NCBI GenBank assembly: GCA_949775045.1
Contig: OX459098.1
Span: 20,234,944-20,298,943 of the forward strand
Direction: 5' to 3'
DNA: 64,000 nucleotides
Origin: Metridium senile
Lineage: Eukaryota; Cnidaria; Anthozoa; Actiniaria; Metridiidae
Shown here piece by piece: positions 36,086 through 64,000 of the stretch (positions are counted from its first letter, which is position 1; each line of letters opens with the position of its first letter). Made by a program: the position numbers and the translations under genes. The notes beneath the pieces were generated by a model. The model was given only the letters and a program-made list of their open reading frames with translations. It searched no databases and was not told where the DNA came from.

Positions 36086-36469
36086 TTTGCCGTTTGACAA
36101 ATCTCCTGTAGATAAAATGTCAAAGCTCAAACGAAGAAACGTCAAACTTGCTGGTGCAAAATGCCATTTGAAATGTTTTGTGACAAAGTGACATACTACG
36201 GTAAAAAAGCAAGATGCGTCTATGACAAAGGTCAAAAAGGCAACTTCACTTTGTAATATGGCCCTAAATCACTTTTCCTTTGAGATGTTTTTAATTTTTG
36301 GGATTTTTAGATCACAATTTTGGCACCAAAATTCAAAAATTCTTTTTTTCAGTCATTTTTTACTACTTTTAGTAACAAAATGGCCGAATTTTGTCTTCAA
36401 TCTTAAGATCCTTTAGTCAAGGTATTTCAAATAATAATTATAGTATTATAGATTACTTTGATCATAATG

Positions 36470-37122
36470 CACCTATCAATGTTAAGCCCGAGAGGAGGGG
36501 GGTTGGGGAAGGGTTGGGGATTTTGACATTTTCTAAAGGCCGATCTGCACGGCACGATTGTTGGGTACGACTTGTAGTATACGATTAAAATGACTCCAAG
36601 TCATGCCGTGTAAATGCCCCTACGACTGACGCACGCGACCAACAACTTGTAGTAGGATTTTGAACCAAGCATTGAAACCCTACGACTTGTCGTAGGAAAA
36701 TGACGTGATTTGTCCCATATTAGGACTGAAACTAGTATTTCATCCAATCACTCACGGTTTTAGAAATGGCGTACACGAATCGTATACGACTAGTCGTGCT
36801 CGTGTGAATGGTACCTACTACATGTTGTAGAAAAATTGTATACTACAGTTGTAGGTCAAAATTGTATCGTATAAATCGGCCTTCAAAAAAAAAATCAAAT
36901 TCCCCACCCCTGGGCAAAAAGTAATGGTCAAAAGTACCAAAATTTTCAGGCTCTCCTGAAATCCAAGATAGAAAACATGTCAAAAATCCCCACCCTAGGG
37001 ATATTATGTACGATTAAAATCCCCAATCCCCACCCTGGGACAGACCTCACAGTCAAATTCCCATGGTTAGCCCCCCCCCCCCCCCCCCCCCTCCCCCCTC
37101 GGGCTTAACATTGATAGGTGCA
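36470..37122. mobile_element. 0.65-kb MITE with 27-bp TIRs and an inner fold-back
   Basis: GCACCTATCAATGTTAAGCC at 36470 matches the reverse complement at 37097-37122. Inside, AAGGCCGATCTGCACGG.. and ..TCGTATAAATCGGCCTT (36536-36887) form a second element with several GTACGACT-like words. Long poly-C lies at about 37073-37092. Confidence 0.65.
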
Positions 37123-38149
37123 TAAAGCAAATTTAGAAATTTTGGCGCCAAACTTGAGAAGCCTTTTCCCTACCAAAATGACTCCCTCCTTTCCTTTTCC
37201 CCCTAACTAATGAACTTCTCAGTTCAAGTTATCACTTTTTGCAATGTCTAATTCATTAATTATCTTAGTTATAGATTAACCAGTCAAGCACAACTTCTAA
37301 AAAGTGTGTGCTTGTCAAAGAAAAAGCACATATATGAGCAAGATCACTTATCTCTCTTTGATTGCCTCTGTTTACAAGTTTAGATGCTTTTTCCCTGTTC
37401 ACTCATTTTTGTAGATTTATTTAGGACCAAATAATTTACAACCTAAGTAATAAAAGAAGAAAATTACTGAGTTATTTTACTGTAAAACACATCTAACTTT
37501 TAGTTAGTAACTTTTCGCAATAACTAGTGCAATTTTCAAATCTGCGAGGCAAACGCGTAAGACTTGGCTGTATGTACTTGCTCCAATGTTTTAAAACACA
37601 GTTGAAATACTGCTGATGTCGATAATAATGTCAATGTAATGTTATAACACAATAATACTCTAATAATTATGTAAGTAATGCTAAATTATACTTACGAAAG
37701 ATTCGAAACTGTCGATTCGAAACTGCCAAATTTTCGAGTCTTGTGAAGTCTTGTAAATCAGTTGTTGTAACTCAAAAATATACTCTCCCTTCCGCTATGG
37801 ACATTTAGCAATATTTCCCAAGTATTTCTACAATGCTCAATACACTAATACATCAAAAACTGATGATTTTTAACAGAAGAGTAACTTGTAATTCCCCAAA
37901 GTCTGCTGAAGTCGTTGGAACCGTTAAAATGGCCGCTCAGCTGCGCCAAAATTTAATTTCAATCACGTGCTTCAATATCTCCGCTTTGATTGGCTAATGA
38001 TTTTTGAGACAGGAACCCCAATTATTACTCGTATAACAGAAAAATAAACCAACATAAAAGGCAGCAAACAGACAGAAGAAAAAAAAAAATAAGGAAAAAA
38101 TAAAAAACACGCACAACAAACTAACAGACAGACAGACAGACAGACACAA

Positions 38150-38200
<51 letters not shown>

Positions 38201-38820
38201 ATTAAGCCTGGGAACGAGTTTGTGGCTGGATCATTTTACTTATTTTTTCGCGCATGCGTAGTCGTTTGACCGCTGTGTTGGTGGGTGCCGTTTTTTCAGA
38301 GGCCGCGGTGGATGAGGAGCTAGAGTGCTTAGCTTCCCCCCAAGCCCCCCCCCCCCCCCCACCCCCCACACACACCCCAACATACTTTATCTCACGGAGT
38401 TTTTTTATTCACTTAAAAATCACTCACGTGATCTATATTAACGGCTCCGCCTCCCCCCCCCCCCCCCCTTTCCCCACTCCGCAGCCACTGTTTTTAAAGG
38501 ACTTACAGTACAGTCTTGAATTATTTTTATAACAATATATGGATTTTATCACTGATATCCATAAACAGAATATATTTTTAAATCAAAATAATTAAATATC
38601 AAGCGTTAAAGGCGTACGCATAAAATACGTAGAGTTCATTAGGAAAATGCTAATAGGACTAAACTCCGACCCTCCAAATTCAACTTGTCAAATTCGACGT
38701 CACTAAAATGGCACTTGGGAAAGTCGGGTATTTTGATTTGCTATATTCATATTGTCTTTTTCGGGTTTCTAGATTAAAAATCCCCCCCCCCCCCCGGAAT
38801 CTATTTTAATGTAGTATTAT
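37123..38820. other. Intergenic stretch with microsatellites, no gene seen
   Basis: It holds a (GACA)n microsatellite at about 38119-38201 and poly-C runs near 38345-38360, 38452-38468 and 38781-38795. No coding frame was recognised. Confidence 0.5.
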
Positions 38821-38839
38821 ATTGATTGCATGTATAATC

Positions 38840-39186
38840 CCAAGGGTGATCAATGCCGTATACAATACCATGTAGGATTGTATAGGCTGAACAATCCCAA
38901 GGGTGGTATTGTACAGGTATTACATAGGACTGACCAATCCTCTGTACAATCCCATGTAGGATTGTATTGACTGTGCAATCCCAAGGGTGGTATTGTACAG
39001 GTATTACATAGGACTGACCAATCCTCTTTACAATCCCATGTAAGATTGTATAGGCTGAACAATCCCAAGGGTGGTATTGTACAGGTATTACATAGGACTG
39101 ACCAATCCTCTGTACAATCCCATGTGGGATTGTATAGGCTGAACAATCCCAAGGGTGGTATTGTACAGGTATTACATAGGACTAAC
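38840..39186. repeat. 84-bp minisatellite, left part
   Basis: CAATCCCAAGGGTGGTATTG recurs with AAGGGTGGT at 38899, 38983, 39067 and 39151, a period of 84 bp. Units contain CAATCCCATGTGGGATTGTA palindromic cores. The array is interrupted by the element at 39187-40363 and resumes after it. Confidence 0.85.
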
Positions 39187-40363
39187 CAGTCCGGATTATA
39201 GCCCCATTTGGCGATATATGTGACGTCACATTCTATTGTCTTTGAATAAACACCGAAACATATGCAAAAATATTCGTATTCATTTTTGAAGTCAATTCCG
39301 CAGTGTCTCACGGACTGTTTATCCGTGACATTTACCATCAGTTAAAAGCACGTAATAGTCAAGCTAGTGTGTGAATTCGAAGATAGTGATTTAGTTGATT
39401 TTAAAGCGAAATATTTGACTTTTTCCCGAGCGTGGTGAACGTCTTATGACCGTCGTCTGAAAGGTAAGATCTACTGATTGATAATTTTATTGATGTTGTA
39501 TAATTTTCATGAGGTTGTGTATAATTTTCCTGTGTTGTACGATAAATTATCTTGGTCTGTGACAAGTTTCTATATGGTAGAGTCCCTAGTTCGCCGGTAG
39601 AGTTTTTTCAAAGTTTGATAAACGGAGGTCATACTTGACGGCATGTCACGGACTTCAGTAATATTGGCATTTAACCTTTTGCTCAAGGTCTTGTCTTTGT
39701 TCTTTTCAAGTTAAGAGGAAAACAACGGCTTTATACAAGCTTACATTTAATGGCACAATTCATGACTCGTTTGTGATCTGTTAAACAACGAGAAATTTCA
39801 ATATTTGTCGTATGAATATCAATTTTATAAAGTTGAAGTCAGTGCACTCAATGACTCGTCTTTTCTTTGTGATCCACTGGCTCGAAAGTCGATTGCTATC
39901 TCGGGCCATGCATTTATTATGTATTTCTATAAACAAGTATAAGATAAGCTTGCTCCCCATTGGCATTGGGAGCACAATAATACAATTTTAAGAACATTTT
40001 GTGTATCGAAATGCAAAGACTATGTTTACATGCACTTAGCTTCAGTTCTTGGTTTTCGTTTGACAATCATTACATTGTAGTAGCTAGTTTAATTACATGT
40101 AAGTTTTATGTTAAACTTTGCCTTGTATATTGTTCGTAGATTCACGGAGAAACATTTAGAGATTCTCAAATAGTTATGTCGACTCTGTGGCAATCAAATC
40201 AAAGATTCAGGCCGAGGTCATGTTTACATAGCTTGATATCTTTTTGAATGTTTTGATTCTGTTCGGACTGGTGACGTATTCGTGACGTATTGCGAAATCC
40301 AAGTACGTGATTGGTCCAATCACTAATTAGAAATATCGCCAAATGGGGCTATAATCCGGACTG
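39187..40363. mobile_element. 1177-bp non-autonomous DNA transposon in the minisatellite
   Basis: TIRs of about 30 bp, starting CAGTCCGGATTATAGCCCCA, occur at both ends. CTAAC flanks both sides (39182-39186 and 40364-40368), a 5-bp duplication. No transposase frame is present. A perfect TGACGTCA lies at about 39220. The superfamily is uncertain; a hAT group with 5-bp duplications is possible. Confidence 0.8.
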
Positions 40364-40368
40364 CTAAC

Positions 40369-40595
40369 CAATCCTCTGTGCAATCCTGTGTGGTATTGTT
40401 CAAGGTTGTACAATCACAGGTCGGGATTATATAGAGTATTAGTCAGCGTTGTCTAATACCATGTGAGATTGATAAGAGGATTACATAGAACAATCCAATG
40501 ACCTGCTCAATCCCATGTGGGATTACATAAGTCTATGTCAAACTCTGAACAATCCACCCATGGGATTAGACAGAGACTTTCCCTGTGATTGTGTA
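40369..40595. repeat. Minisatellite, right part
   Basis: Diverged units with CAATCCCATGTGGGATTACA and CAATCCACCCATGGGATTAGA cores continue the array of 38.8-39.2 kb up to the LINE. Confidence 0.65.
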
Positions 40596-43257
40596 GAACG
40601 TCTTTCCTCCAAGCAGGGCCAATTTAGGGTTTTTAATATCTGAGATGAGCGTATACTGTTGTCAGCACCAGTTATTATACGCCGGCTGCTCTATTCTGTA
40701 ATTTTTGAAGTTTGTCGGAGAGTCCCAAACCAAAATTTCCCCAAACAGGGCTACAATAATCTAGATATGGAAGTATTAATGATTTATATATTGTAATTAA
40801 AACCTGCACGGGAAGAAATGGTTTGAGTCTTCTGAGAGCAGCAAGAGTTTTTGCAATTTTGTGTGTGATCTCAGATATATGGATATCCCAATTGAGTTGT
40901 TGATCTAAATGCACACCCAGGCATTTGTATGTCTTTACACGCTCGATCTGTGCCCCGTTAAGGCTAATATCAAGATCAGCGGGTAAAGGCAACAGTTTTT
41001 GTCTAGTGCCAATAAACATACATTTAGTTTTTAATACGTTTAGACTTAGTTTGTTGGAATCAAGCCATTGTTTTATCTCTAGTAAATCATGATTTATGGA
41101 GGAGAATAGATCCTTTGGTTCACTCGCGGTGTACGTTAAATTCGTATCATCCGCATACATGCGAGTTACAGAAGAAAGATTACAGCTTGGCAGGTCATTA
41201 ATGTACAGTAGAAACAATAGAGGGCCTAAAATTGAGCCCTGAGGTACTCCACAACGTAGATCACAAACGTTGGACATTACATTGTTTACCACTGTACACT
41301 GTGTCCTGCCAGTTAGATAGTTTTGGAATAAATTAAGACTTAGGCCTCTGAAACCGTACCTTTCCATTTTGTTCAGAAGTATGACATGATCAATGGTATC
41401 AAAAGCCTTTTTAAGGTCAATAAATAAGATGGCGTTTGTTAGACCCTTGTCCATGTTAATATACCAATCATTAGTGGCATCGATCAGTGCCGTCAAGGTT
41501 GAATGGAGAGGTCTAAAGCCCGACTGGAATTTAGTCAGAATCTTATGCTCCTCCAAATAATCGTACATTTGGTTAAAAATGGCTCTTTCAAATATCTTAG
41601 AGATCACAGACAACACAGATATAGGTCGGTAGTTTCCCGGATCAGATTTAGCACCTTCTTTGTAAATCGGAGAAACTTTAGCGGATTTCCAATCATTCGG
41701 AAAAAGGCCCGTTGCAATAACTCTATTGAAAATATGTGTCAGTGAGGAGGAAATAAAAGGTAAAGCTAATTTAAGAAGTCGTGTAGGTATACGGTCCAAA
41801 CCCTCGCTTTTACCCGATGGAAGTTTTGTAATAAGTTTAACAACCTCCGCAATAGTTAACTGCTGTAGTTGAAAAGAGGTTTCAACCTGACATATATTTT
41901 CGTGAAAAGATGCAATGGGCGTATCAATTTCGGCCGCTAAATTTGGTCCTATGTCTGTGAAATGTTTATTAAATGCATTACTGATCTCAGAAGGATTTTT
42001 GATTTCAGCATTATTGACTTTAATTTTCGCAATTTTAGTTATACTCTTCTTTCTGGAAAGTATAGAATTGATCCCTTTCCACGTAGTTTTAACATTTCCC
42101 TGATTCTCTGAGAAAAACGAATGATAATATTTTCTTTTGGCAGTATGAATTTGATGATTTACCTGGTTCCTTAGTTTCCGATATTCTGACCACTTAATTT
42201 GATCACTGGACGCTATGGCAGCTGATTTAATATGATCTCTTTCCCACATTAATTTTTTTAGCTCAATGCTAAGCCACGGCGCAATTGAATTTCTAACTCT
42301 TTTCTTTTTAATTGGAGCATGACTATCTATCACGGTAAGTAAAAATACTTTCCAAGTGTCCCATGCTTGTATGGGATCAGATATGTCATTAATCGATGAC
42401 CATTGTATTTGAGCAATGTCCTTAAGAAAACAATTAGAATCCAATTTCCCATATTGTCTATATTGTATAATACGGTTGAACGATTTCAGGTGAGTATGTT
42501 TTCTCGATACAAAAACTAAGCTATGGTCGCTGATGCCTATGTTACTTACTCCCGGAGATGAAAATCTACTAGGTTCATTAGTAAGAAAAAGATCAATAAG
42601 AGTGGAAGAACTGTCCGTAGTTCGGGTAGGCTTGTCAATCAGTTGTTCATATTGGTATAATTGACATAACGATTTCAGATGTTTAGTGCAATTGTCATCA
42701 GTATTACGTAGAAAATTGCAATTCATGTCACCAATGATACTAGATTCTATACCCTCAGACTCGATTTTTTTAAGAATAATTTCAAATTTGTTAAATAATT
42801 CAACTGGGGAATTTGGGGGTCTATACCAAGAAGATACTAGAAATGGTCTAATGTTAGGTATTCTTATTTCTAAGCAGAGAAATTCAAGATTATCATCTGC
42901 TAAGTCATTACGAAGTTTAAAGTCAATTGTGCTGCGTATGTAAAAGGCCACTCCGCCTCCGTTTCGGGTTCTATCCCTTCTAATAACAGTGTAACCATCA
43001 ATGGCAATTTCATTATCAGAAATAGTTCGATCAAGACGAGTCTCATTTAGGGCAAGTAAATCAAGTACCTTGTTGTCCATTCTCAATCGAATTTCATCTA
43101 AATATTTGAAAAGGCTAACAATATTAAGCGAAACAATTTTAAAGCCTTTTAATTTAGGGAGATTAAAATCTAAATTATCCCTATCATTAATGAGGGACAT
43201 GCTTGAGAAATTGCCATTAATAGTCACATCAGTATTATGCTCATCAGTTTGTCAATG
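40596..43257 (-). mobile_element. CR1/L2/Jockey-type LINE, nearly full ORF2
   Basis: The minus ORF 40675-43227 is about 850 codons of endonuclease plus reverse transcriptase. Endonuclease motifs: SLNIVSL, LALNETRLD, GDMNCNFL, TLIDLFLTN and ISDHSLVF. Reverse transcriptase motifs: SPIYKEGAKSDPGNYRPIS, QSGFRPLHST, AILFIDLKKAFDTIDH, GVPQGSILGPLLFLLYINDL, RMYADDTNLT and NKLSLNVLKTK, so all catalytic residues are present. The ORF stops early at QNRAAGV; two extra bases at about 40676-40677 shift the frame, after which VITGADNSIRSS continues in another frame to about 40596. The remaining C terminus and 3' UTR are lost in the minisatellite. The frame opens after a TGA near 43250; no ORF1 was recognised upstream. 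Confidence 0.9.
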
Positions 43258-43744
43258 TAAAAAGGTATAGGGTATTTGTGGATATACAGCATATGAAAAG
43301 CATGATACTCAGGGACATGTTTGTATACTATTTATAAACTGCTTATTATATACAAGTTATTTATATTTGCTTATTTATATGCAAATTTATATACTGCTTG
43401 TTTTATAATTATATTATTTAAAAAATGTAAAAAATGTGCAGTATTTCAGCTGTTTCAGCTCTCAGCCGTTTCAGTTTCAGCTTTTTATCGCGACCCAGTG
43501 AATTTACTGATTAATAATTCATCAACCCCATCTTTTCCCTGATGACTTTTCAAACCCTCCCCGTGCTTTTAGCTACTTCATGTGTATTGGTATTTACAAA
43601 GGTCTACATGTGACTCAATTGCAGTGTCTTCATTGGTTTTGCGCCTCATTAATTATTCATGAATTTTACAAGTTTTATTTATTAGTCTGATACAACGCGC
43701 AGTTACTTTGCGACTTTTTTCAACTACCGCTGCTGTGTATTTTA

Positions 43745-43989
43745 TACACCTATTTCAATAAAACGTTGTCAGAAGGAGATCTGAATCTGCAATCTGAGAC
43801 CAAAATGAATTCTGGGGTACGGCAGTTTTTTTTATTAAAAATTCGTTTGCGTGCACCTTCTGGCTTCGGATATGGCGATGGTAAATATAAATCGGAAGGT
43901 GCTAAGCGCAAAAAAAAAAAAAGTTTGCCAATTCATTTCGGTCTCAGATTGCAGATCTCCTTCTGACAACGTTTTTTGAAATAGGTGTA
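43745..43989. mobile_element. MITE 1 of three adjacent palindromic elements
   Basis: It starts TACACCTATTTCAATAAAACG and ends with the reverse complement; arms are about 60-70 bp with AGAAGGAGATCTG..GCAATCTGAGACC. Confidence 0.8.
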
Positions 43990-44248
43990 CACCTATTTCA
44001 ATTAACGTTGTCCATATCTGGAATGGTTGATCTGAGACCGATAGGAATTGTGGGAGTTCATTAAATTCAAAATGCATTGTTTTAATCACACTTGAATGGT
44101 GCTGAATTACAGATAACAGTATTTCAGAAGTAAACATTAATATTCAAGCAATATTATAATAGTGCATTTGCAGTTTAACGAGCTCCCACAATTCCTATCG
44201 GTCTCAGATCAACCATTCCAGATGGACAACGTTTATTGAAATAGGTAT
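43988..44248. mobile_element. MITE 2 of three adjacent palindromic elements
   Basis: It starts TACACCTATTTCAATTAACG and ends CGTTTATTGAAATAGGTA. Arms of about 72 bp include GGAATGGTTGATCTGAGACC. It shares the first 12-16 bp of its end with MITE 1 and abuts it directly. Confidence 0.8.
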
Positions 44249-44638
44249 ATATGGTCATTTGAAAAAACATTGTCGCTGACCGGCTCCGCGACTAGCCCAA
44301 GCGGAAGTATGGGTAAAAATCACTGAAGCAATAAATTTTTAGTATGCTGTACTATTGCGAGAACATGAATGAATGTGTGCCTTCGCGTTCTGTTCAAAGA
44401 AATAAACCGTTGTATAGAGCGTGGAGATATCGACAAGTAAATAGCTACTTCTTTAGTTTTCATGCAGAGGATTTGTGTCATCCAAATCAATCGCCAGCGT
44501 AAATCTAATAGAAACAAGGCACTGAGAGCTCAAGATGTTGATAATATATGCAGCTAACTGCTTCCGTGATTTCTACCCATACTCCTTTTAGGTCTGGTCG
44601 CGTAGCCGGTCGGCGACAACGTTTCTTCAAATGACTAT
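44249..44638. mobile_element. MITE 3 of three adjacent palindromic elements
   Basis: Left arm CATTTGAAAAAACATTGTCG.. pairs with ..CGACAACGTTTCTTCAAATG at the right end. Arms of about 75 bp include GACCGGCT(C/A)CGCGAC. The TTTCAA..AACGTTGTC end word is shared with MITEs 1 and 2. Confidence 0.7.
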
Positions 44639-45860
44639 CTTTTGAAGTATGACAATAAATCTAAGTGAAGTGAAGTGTGCAGGTAAAACGATCGTTCTAT
44701 CCTCTTCATCGGATTTGGAAGGCTAGAGTTTTTCGTGAGGCTTTTTAGTCAGATTTGTTTTTTAAAAGGTTTCATAATTAAAAATGTCCTCGGATTTACA
44801 CACAAACTGACACTGGTTAACCGCTTCATTTCTCTCTTTGACTTGAAATGATTGAGTTATTATGTTCTTTTCTTTCATCTTGGTGCTGAAAGGCTTGCAC
44901 GAGGTCAATGAAGGGGGAAAAAAAAAGATCAATTAATTTTAGTGTTTGAAGAAAAACATTGAAATGATCAGTTAAAATGACCATTGAAATTTGGGTAGAA
45001 ACTTTATTTCTGTAATATCTACATGCATTTATTTGTGGTAATAATTATGAGTTTAGCTTTACGCTGCAAGTCTGATATTAATATTTCGTGAGTTAAATTA
45101 GTGTGAGAAATGAATTTCATGCCGGCGGGGACCTTTTATAGAGTTTTAGTTGCTTGACCAGGGAAAAGGTAACAATTTATTACACAATTGTACAAAATAA
45201 GTTATTTATTATTGTCAAATACATGTGCAATAAGACCATTCACAAAACCTAATCGCTCTGATAGCATAGATAATTATATTCCATTAAATAAAAATTCAAC
45301 CTAGTATATATATATAAAAAATTCAAATGTGCTATAAAAAAAAAAAAGAAAGATTGCTCACAGGAAGACCAGGTCAAAACCTCATCAATATCAATTGTTA
45401 AATCTGGGGTTCTCCGTGAAAACATTATCACGTGTCCCTTTTGCTGAACTTTTCCTACAAACACATATTTAGTCAAAAGAATGTCACAGTCTGCAGCTCC
45501 AAAGACGTGAAAAAGAATTATTTCAAGATATATTCCAAGAAAAACAATTCTTGCTTAGACTTTGAGTACAAAAAATGATGATTTTTGAAAAAAAAATTCG
45601 TGCAACACTTTTATCCCAAAAAACATTTTCTGCATTGTGTTTCAGTCGAAAAAAAATATTCTTGCACCAACCAAATCTTCCAGCCCCCCCCCCCCCCCTC
45701 AAAAATCTAATTGAGCGCCCTTATCTTGTTAAAGGGAAGTCTGATCTGATCGCTCTCAGATCAGATTGGAGTGACTTTTATTCCCAGTCTCCTTCGCAAT
45801 TCTGTTCTCCCTCTGTGTTGATCATTCACATTTCCTTCCACTCCAATAGTATTAATTTTG
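44639..45860. other. 3' flank of the ABCC4-like gene, no gene seen
   Basis: AT-rich with A runs and a poly-C run near 45684-45698. It lies directly downstream of the ABCC4-like stop codon and probably includes the 3' UTR. Confidence 0.45.
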
Positions 45861-63784
<17,924 letters not shown>

Positions 63785-63837
63785 CTGTTTGAAAATCATC
63801 ATAACAATACATTTTAATATATGCAATATGTAATGTT

Positions 63838-63934
63838 TACAACAAGAGCGGTCGTGTTGTATCGGCAGATACAATCACAAGCCGAAGGCGCGCAATTGTA
63901 TCGCCGATACAGCACGGACACGAATGTTGTAAAT
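63838..63934. repeat. 97-bp palindromic element
   Basis: ACAACAAGAGCGGTCGTG..TATCGGCAGATACAAT pairs with ATTGTATCGCCGATACA..CGAATGTTGT. It resembles 29102-29193 in size and outer bases. Confidence 0.6.
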
Positions 63935-64000
63935 GACTTAAAAAATGTCTAGGTTAGCTCTTTAATATTTTACCAAAATTTTCAAGATTTAAAATAAATT

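Noticed and set aside
38254..38532. Proline-rich frame of 92 codons
   Set aside because: Its prolines come from poly-C runs and it has no other coding sign.

Overview
The window is animal nuclear DNA: AT-rich, with spliced genes (GT-AG introns, reading frame kept across exons), non-LTR retrotransposons, many short inverted-repeat DNA elements and tandem satellites. Extracellular PAN/EGF/discoidin domains, CR1/L2-like LINEs and dense MITEs suggest an early-branching marine invertebrate, most likely a cnidarian. That placement is an inference. Nothing points to a prokaryote or a virus.

Layout. 0.5-4.5 kb: a TA-flanked Tc1/IS630-type transposon (532-4484) with a shortened DDE transposase and an unknown antisense ORF; a hAT-like element (1545-2755) is nested in it. 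4.7-7.3 kb: a plus-strand gene fragment with signal peptide, PAN, EGF-like and F5/8 type C domains over three exons, with an in-frame stop. 7.3-10.2 kb: a large inverted repeat whose arms each carry a LINE reverse transcriptase tail. 10.5-12.3 kb: a two-exon minus-strand gene for a small secreted cysteine-rich peptide, with a TATA box. 13.6-15 kb: a broken LINE cut off by a tandem array of a 2.8-kb unit (about 15.0-28.0 kb, four full copies plus a partial one, with a 200-N gap in copy 1). The array ends at a TTAA-flanked fold-back element. 30.1-30.8 kb: a gene relic interrupted by a LINE tail. 30.9-40.6 kb: 84/85-bp minisatellites and a dense set of nested fold-back elements. 40.6-43.3 kb: a nearly complete LINE endonuclease/reverse transcriptase ORF. 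43.7-44.6 kb: three abutting MITEs.

45.9-63.8 kb, minus strand: the 3' two thirds of an ABCC4 (MRP4)-like ABC exporter. Twenty exons join in one frame (2838 nt, 945 codons plus stop) and run from NBD1 through TMD2 and NBD2 to the C terminus; the 5' exons lie past the right edge. Its introns hold satellites, MITEs and a SINE.

The most unusual feature is in the intron that splits the NBD1 Walker A motif. The intron has been tandemly multiplied together with a few bases of both flanking exons. This gives six identical 15-nt in-frame micro-exon candidates, each with an intact acceptor and donor, precisely inside the P-loop. The second is the unrecognised cysteine-rich peptide gene at 10.5-12.3 kb.
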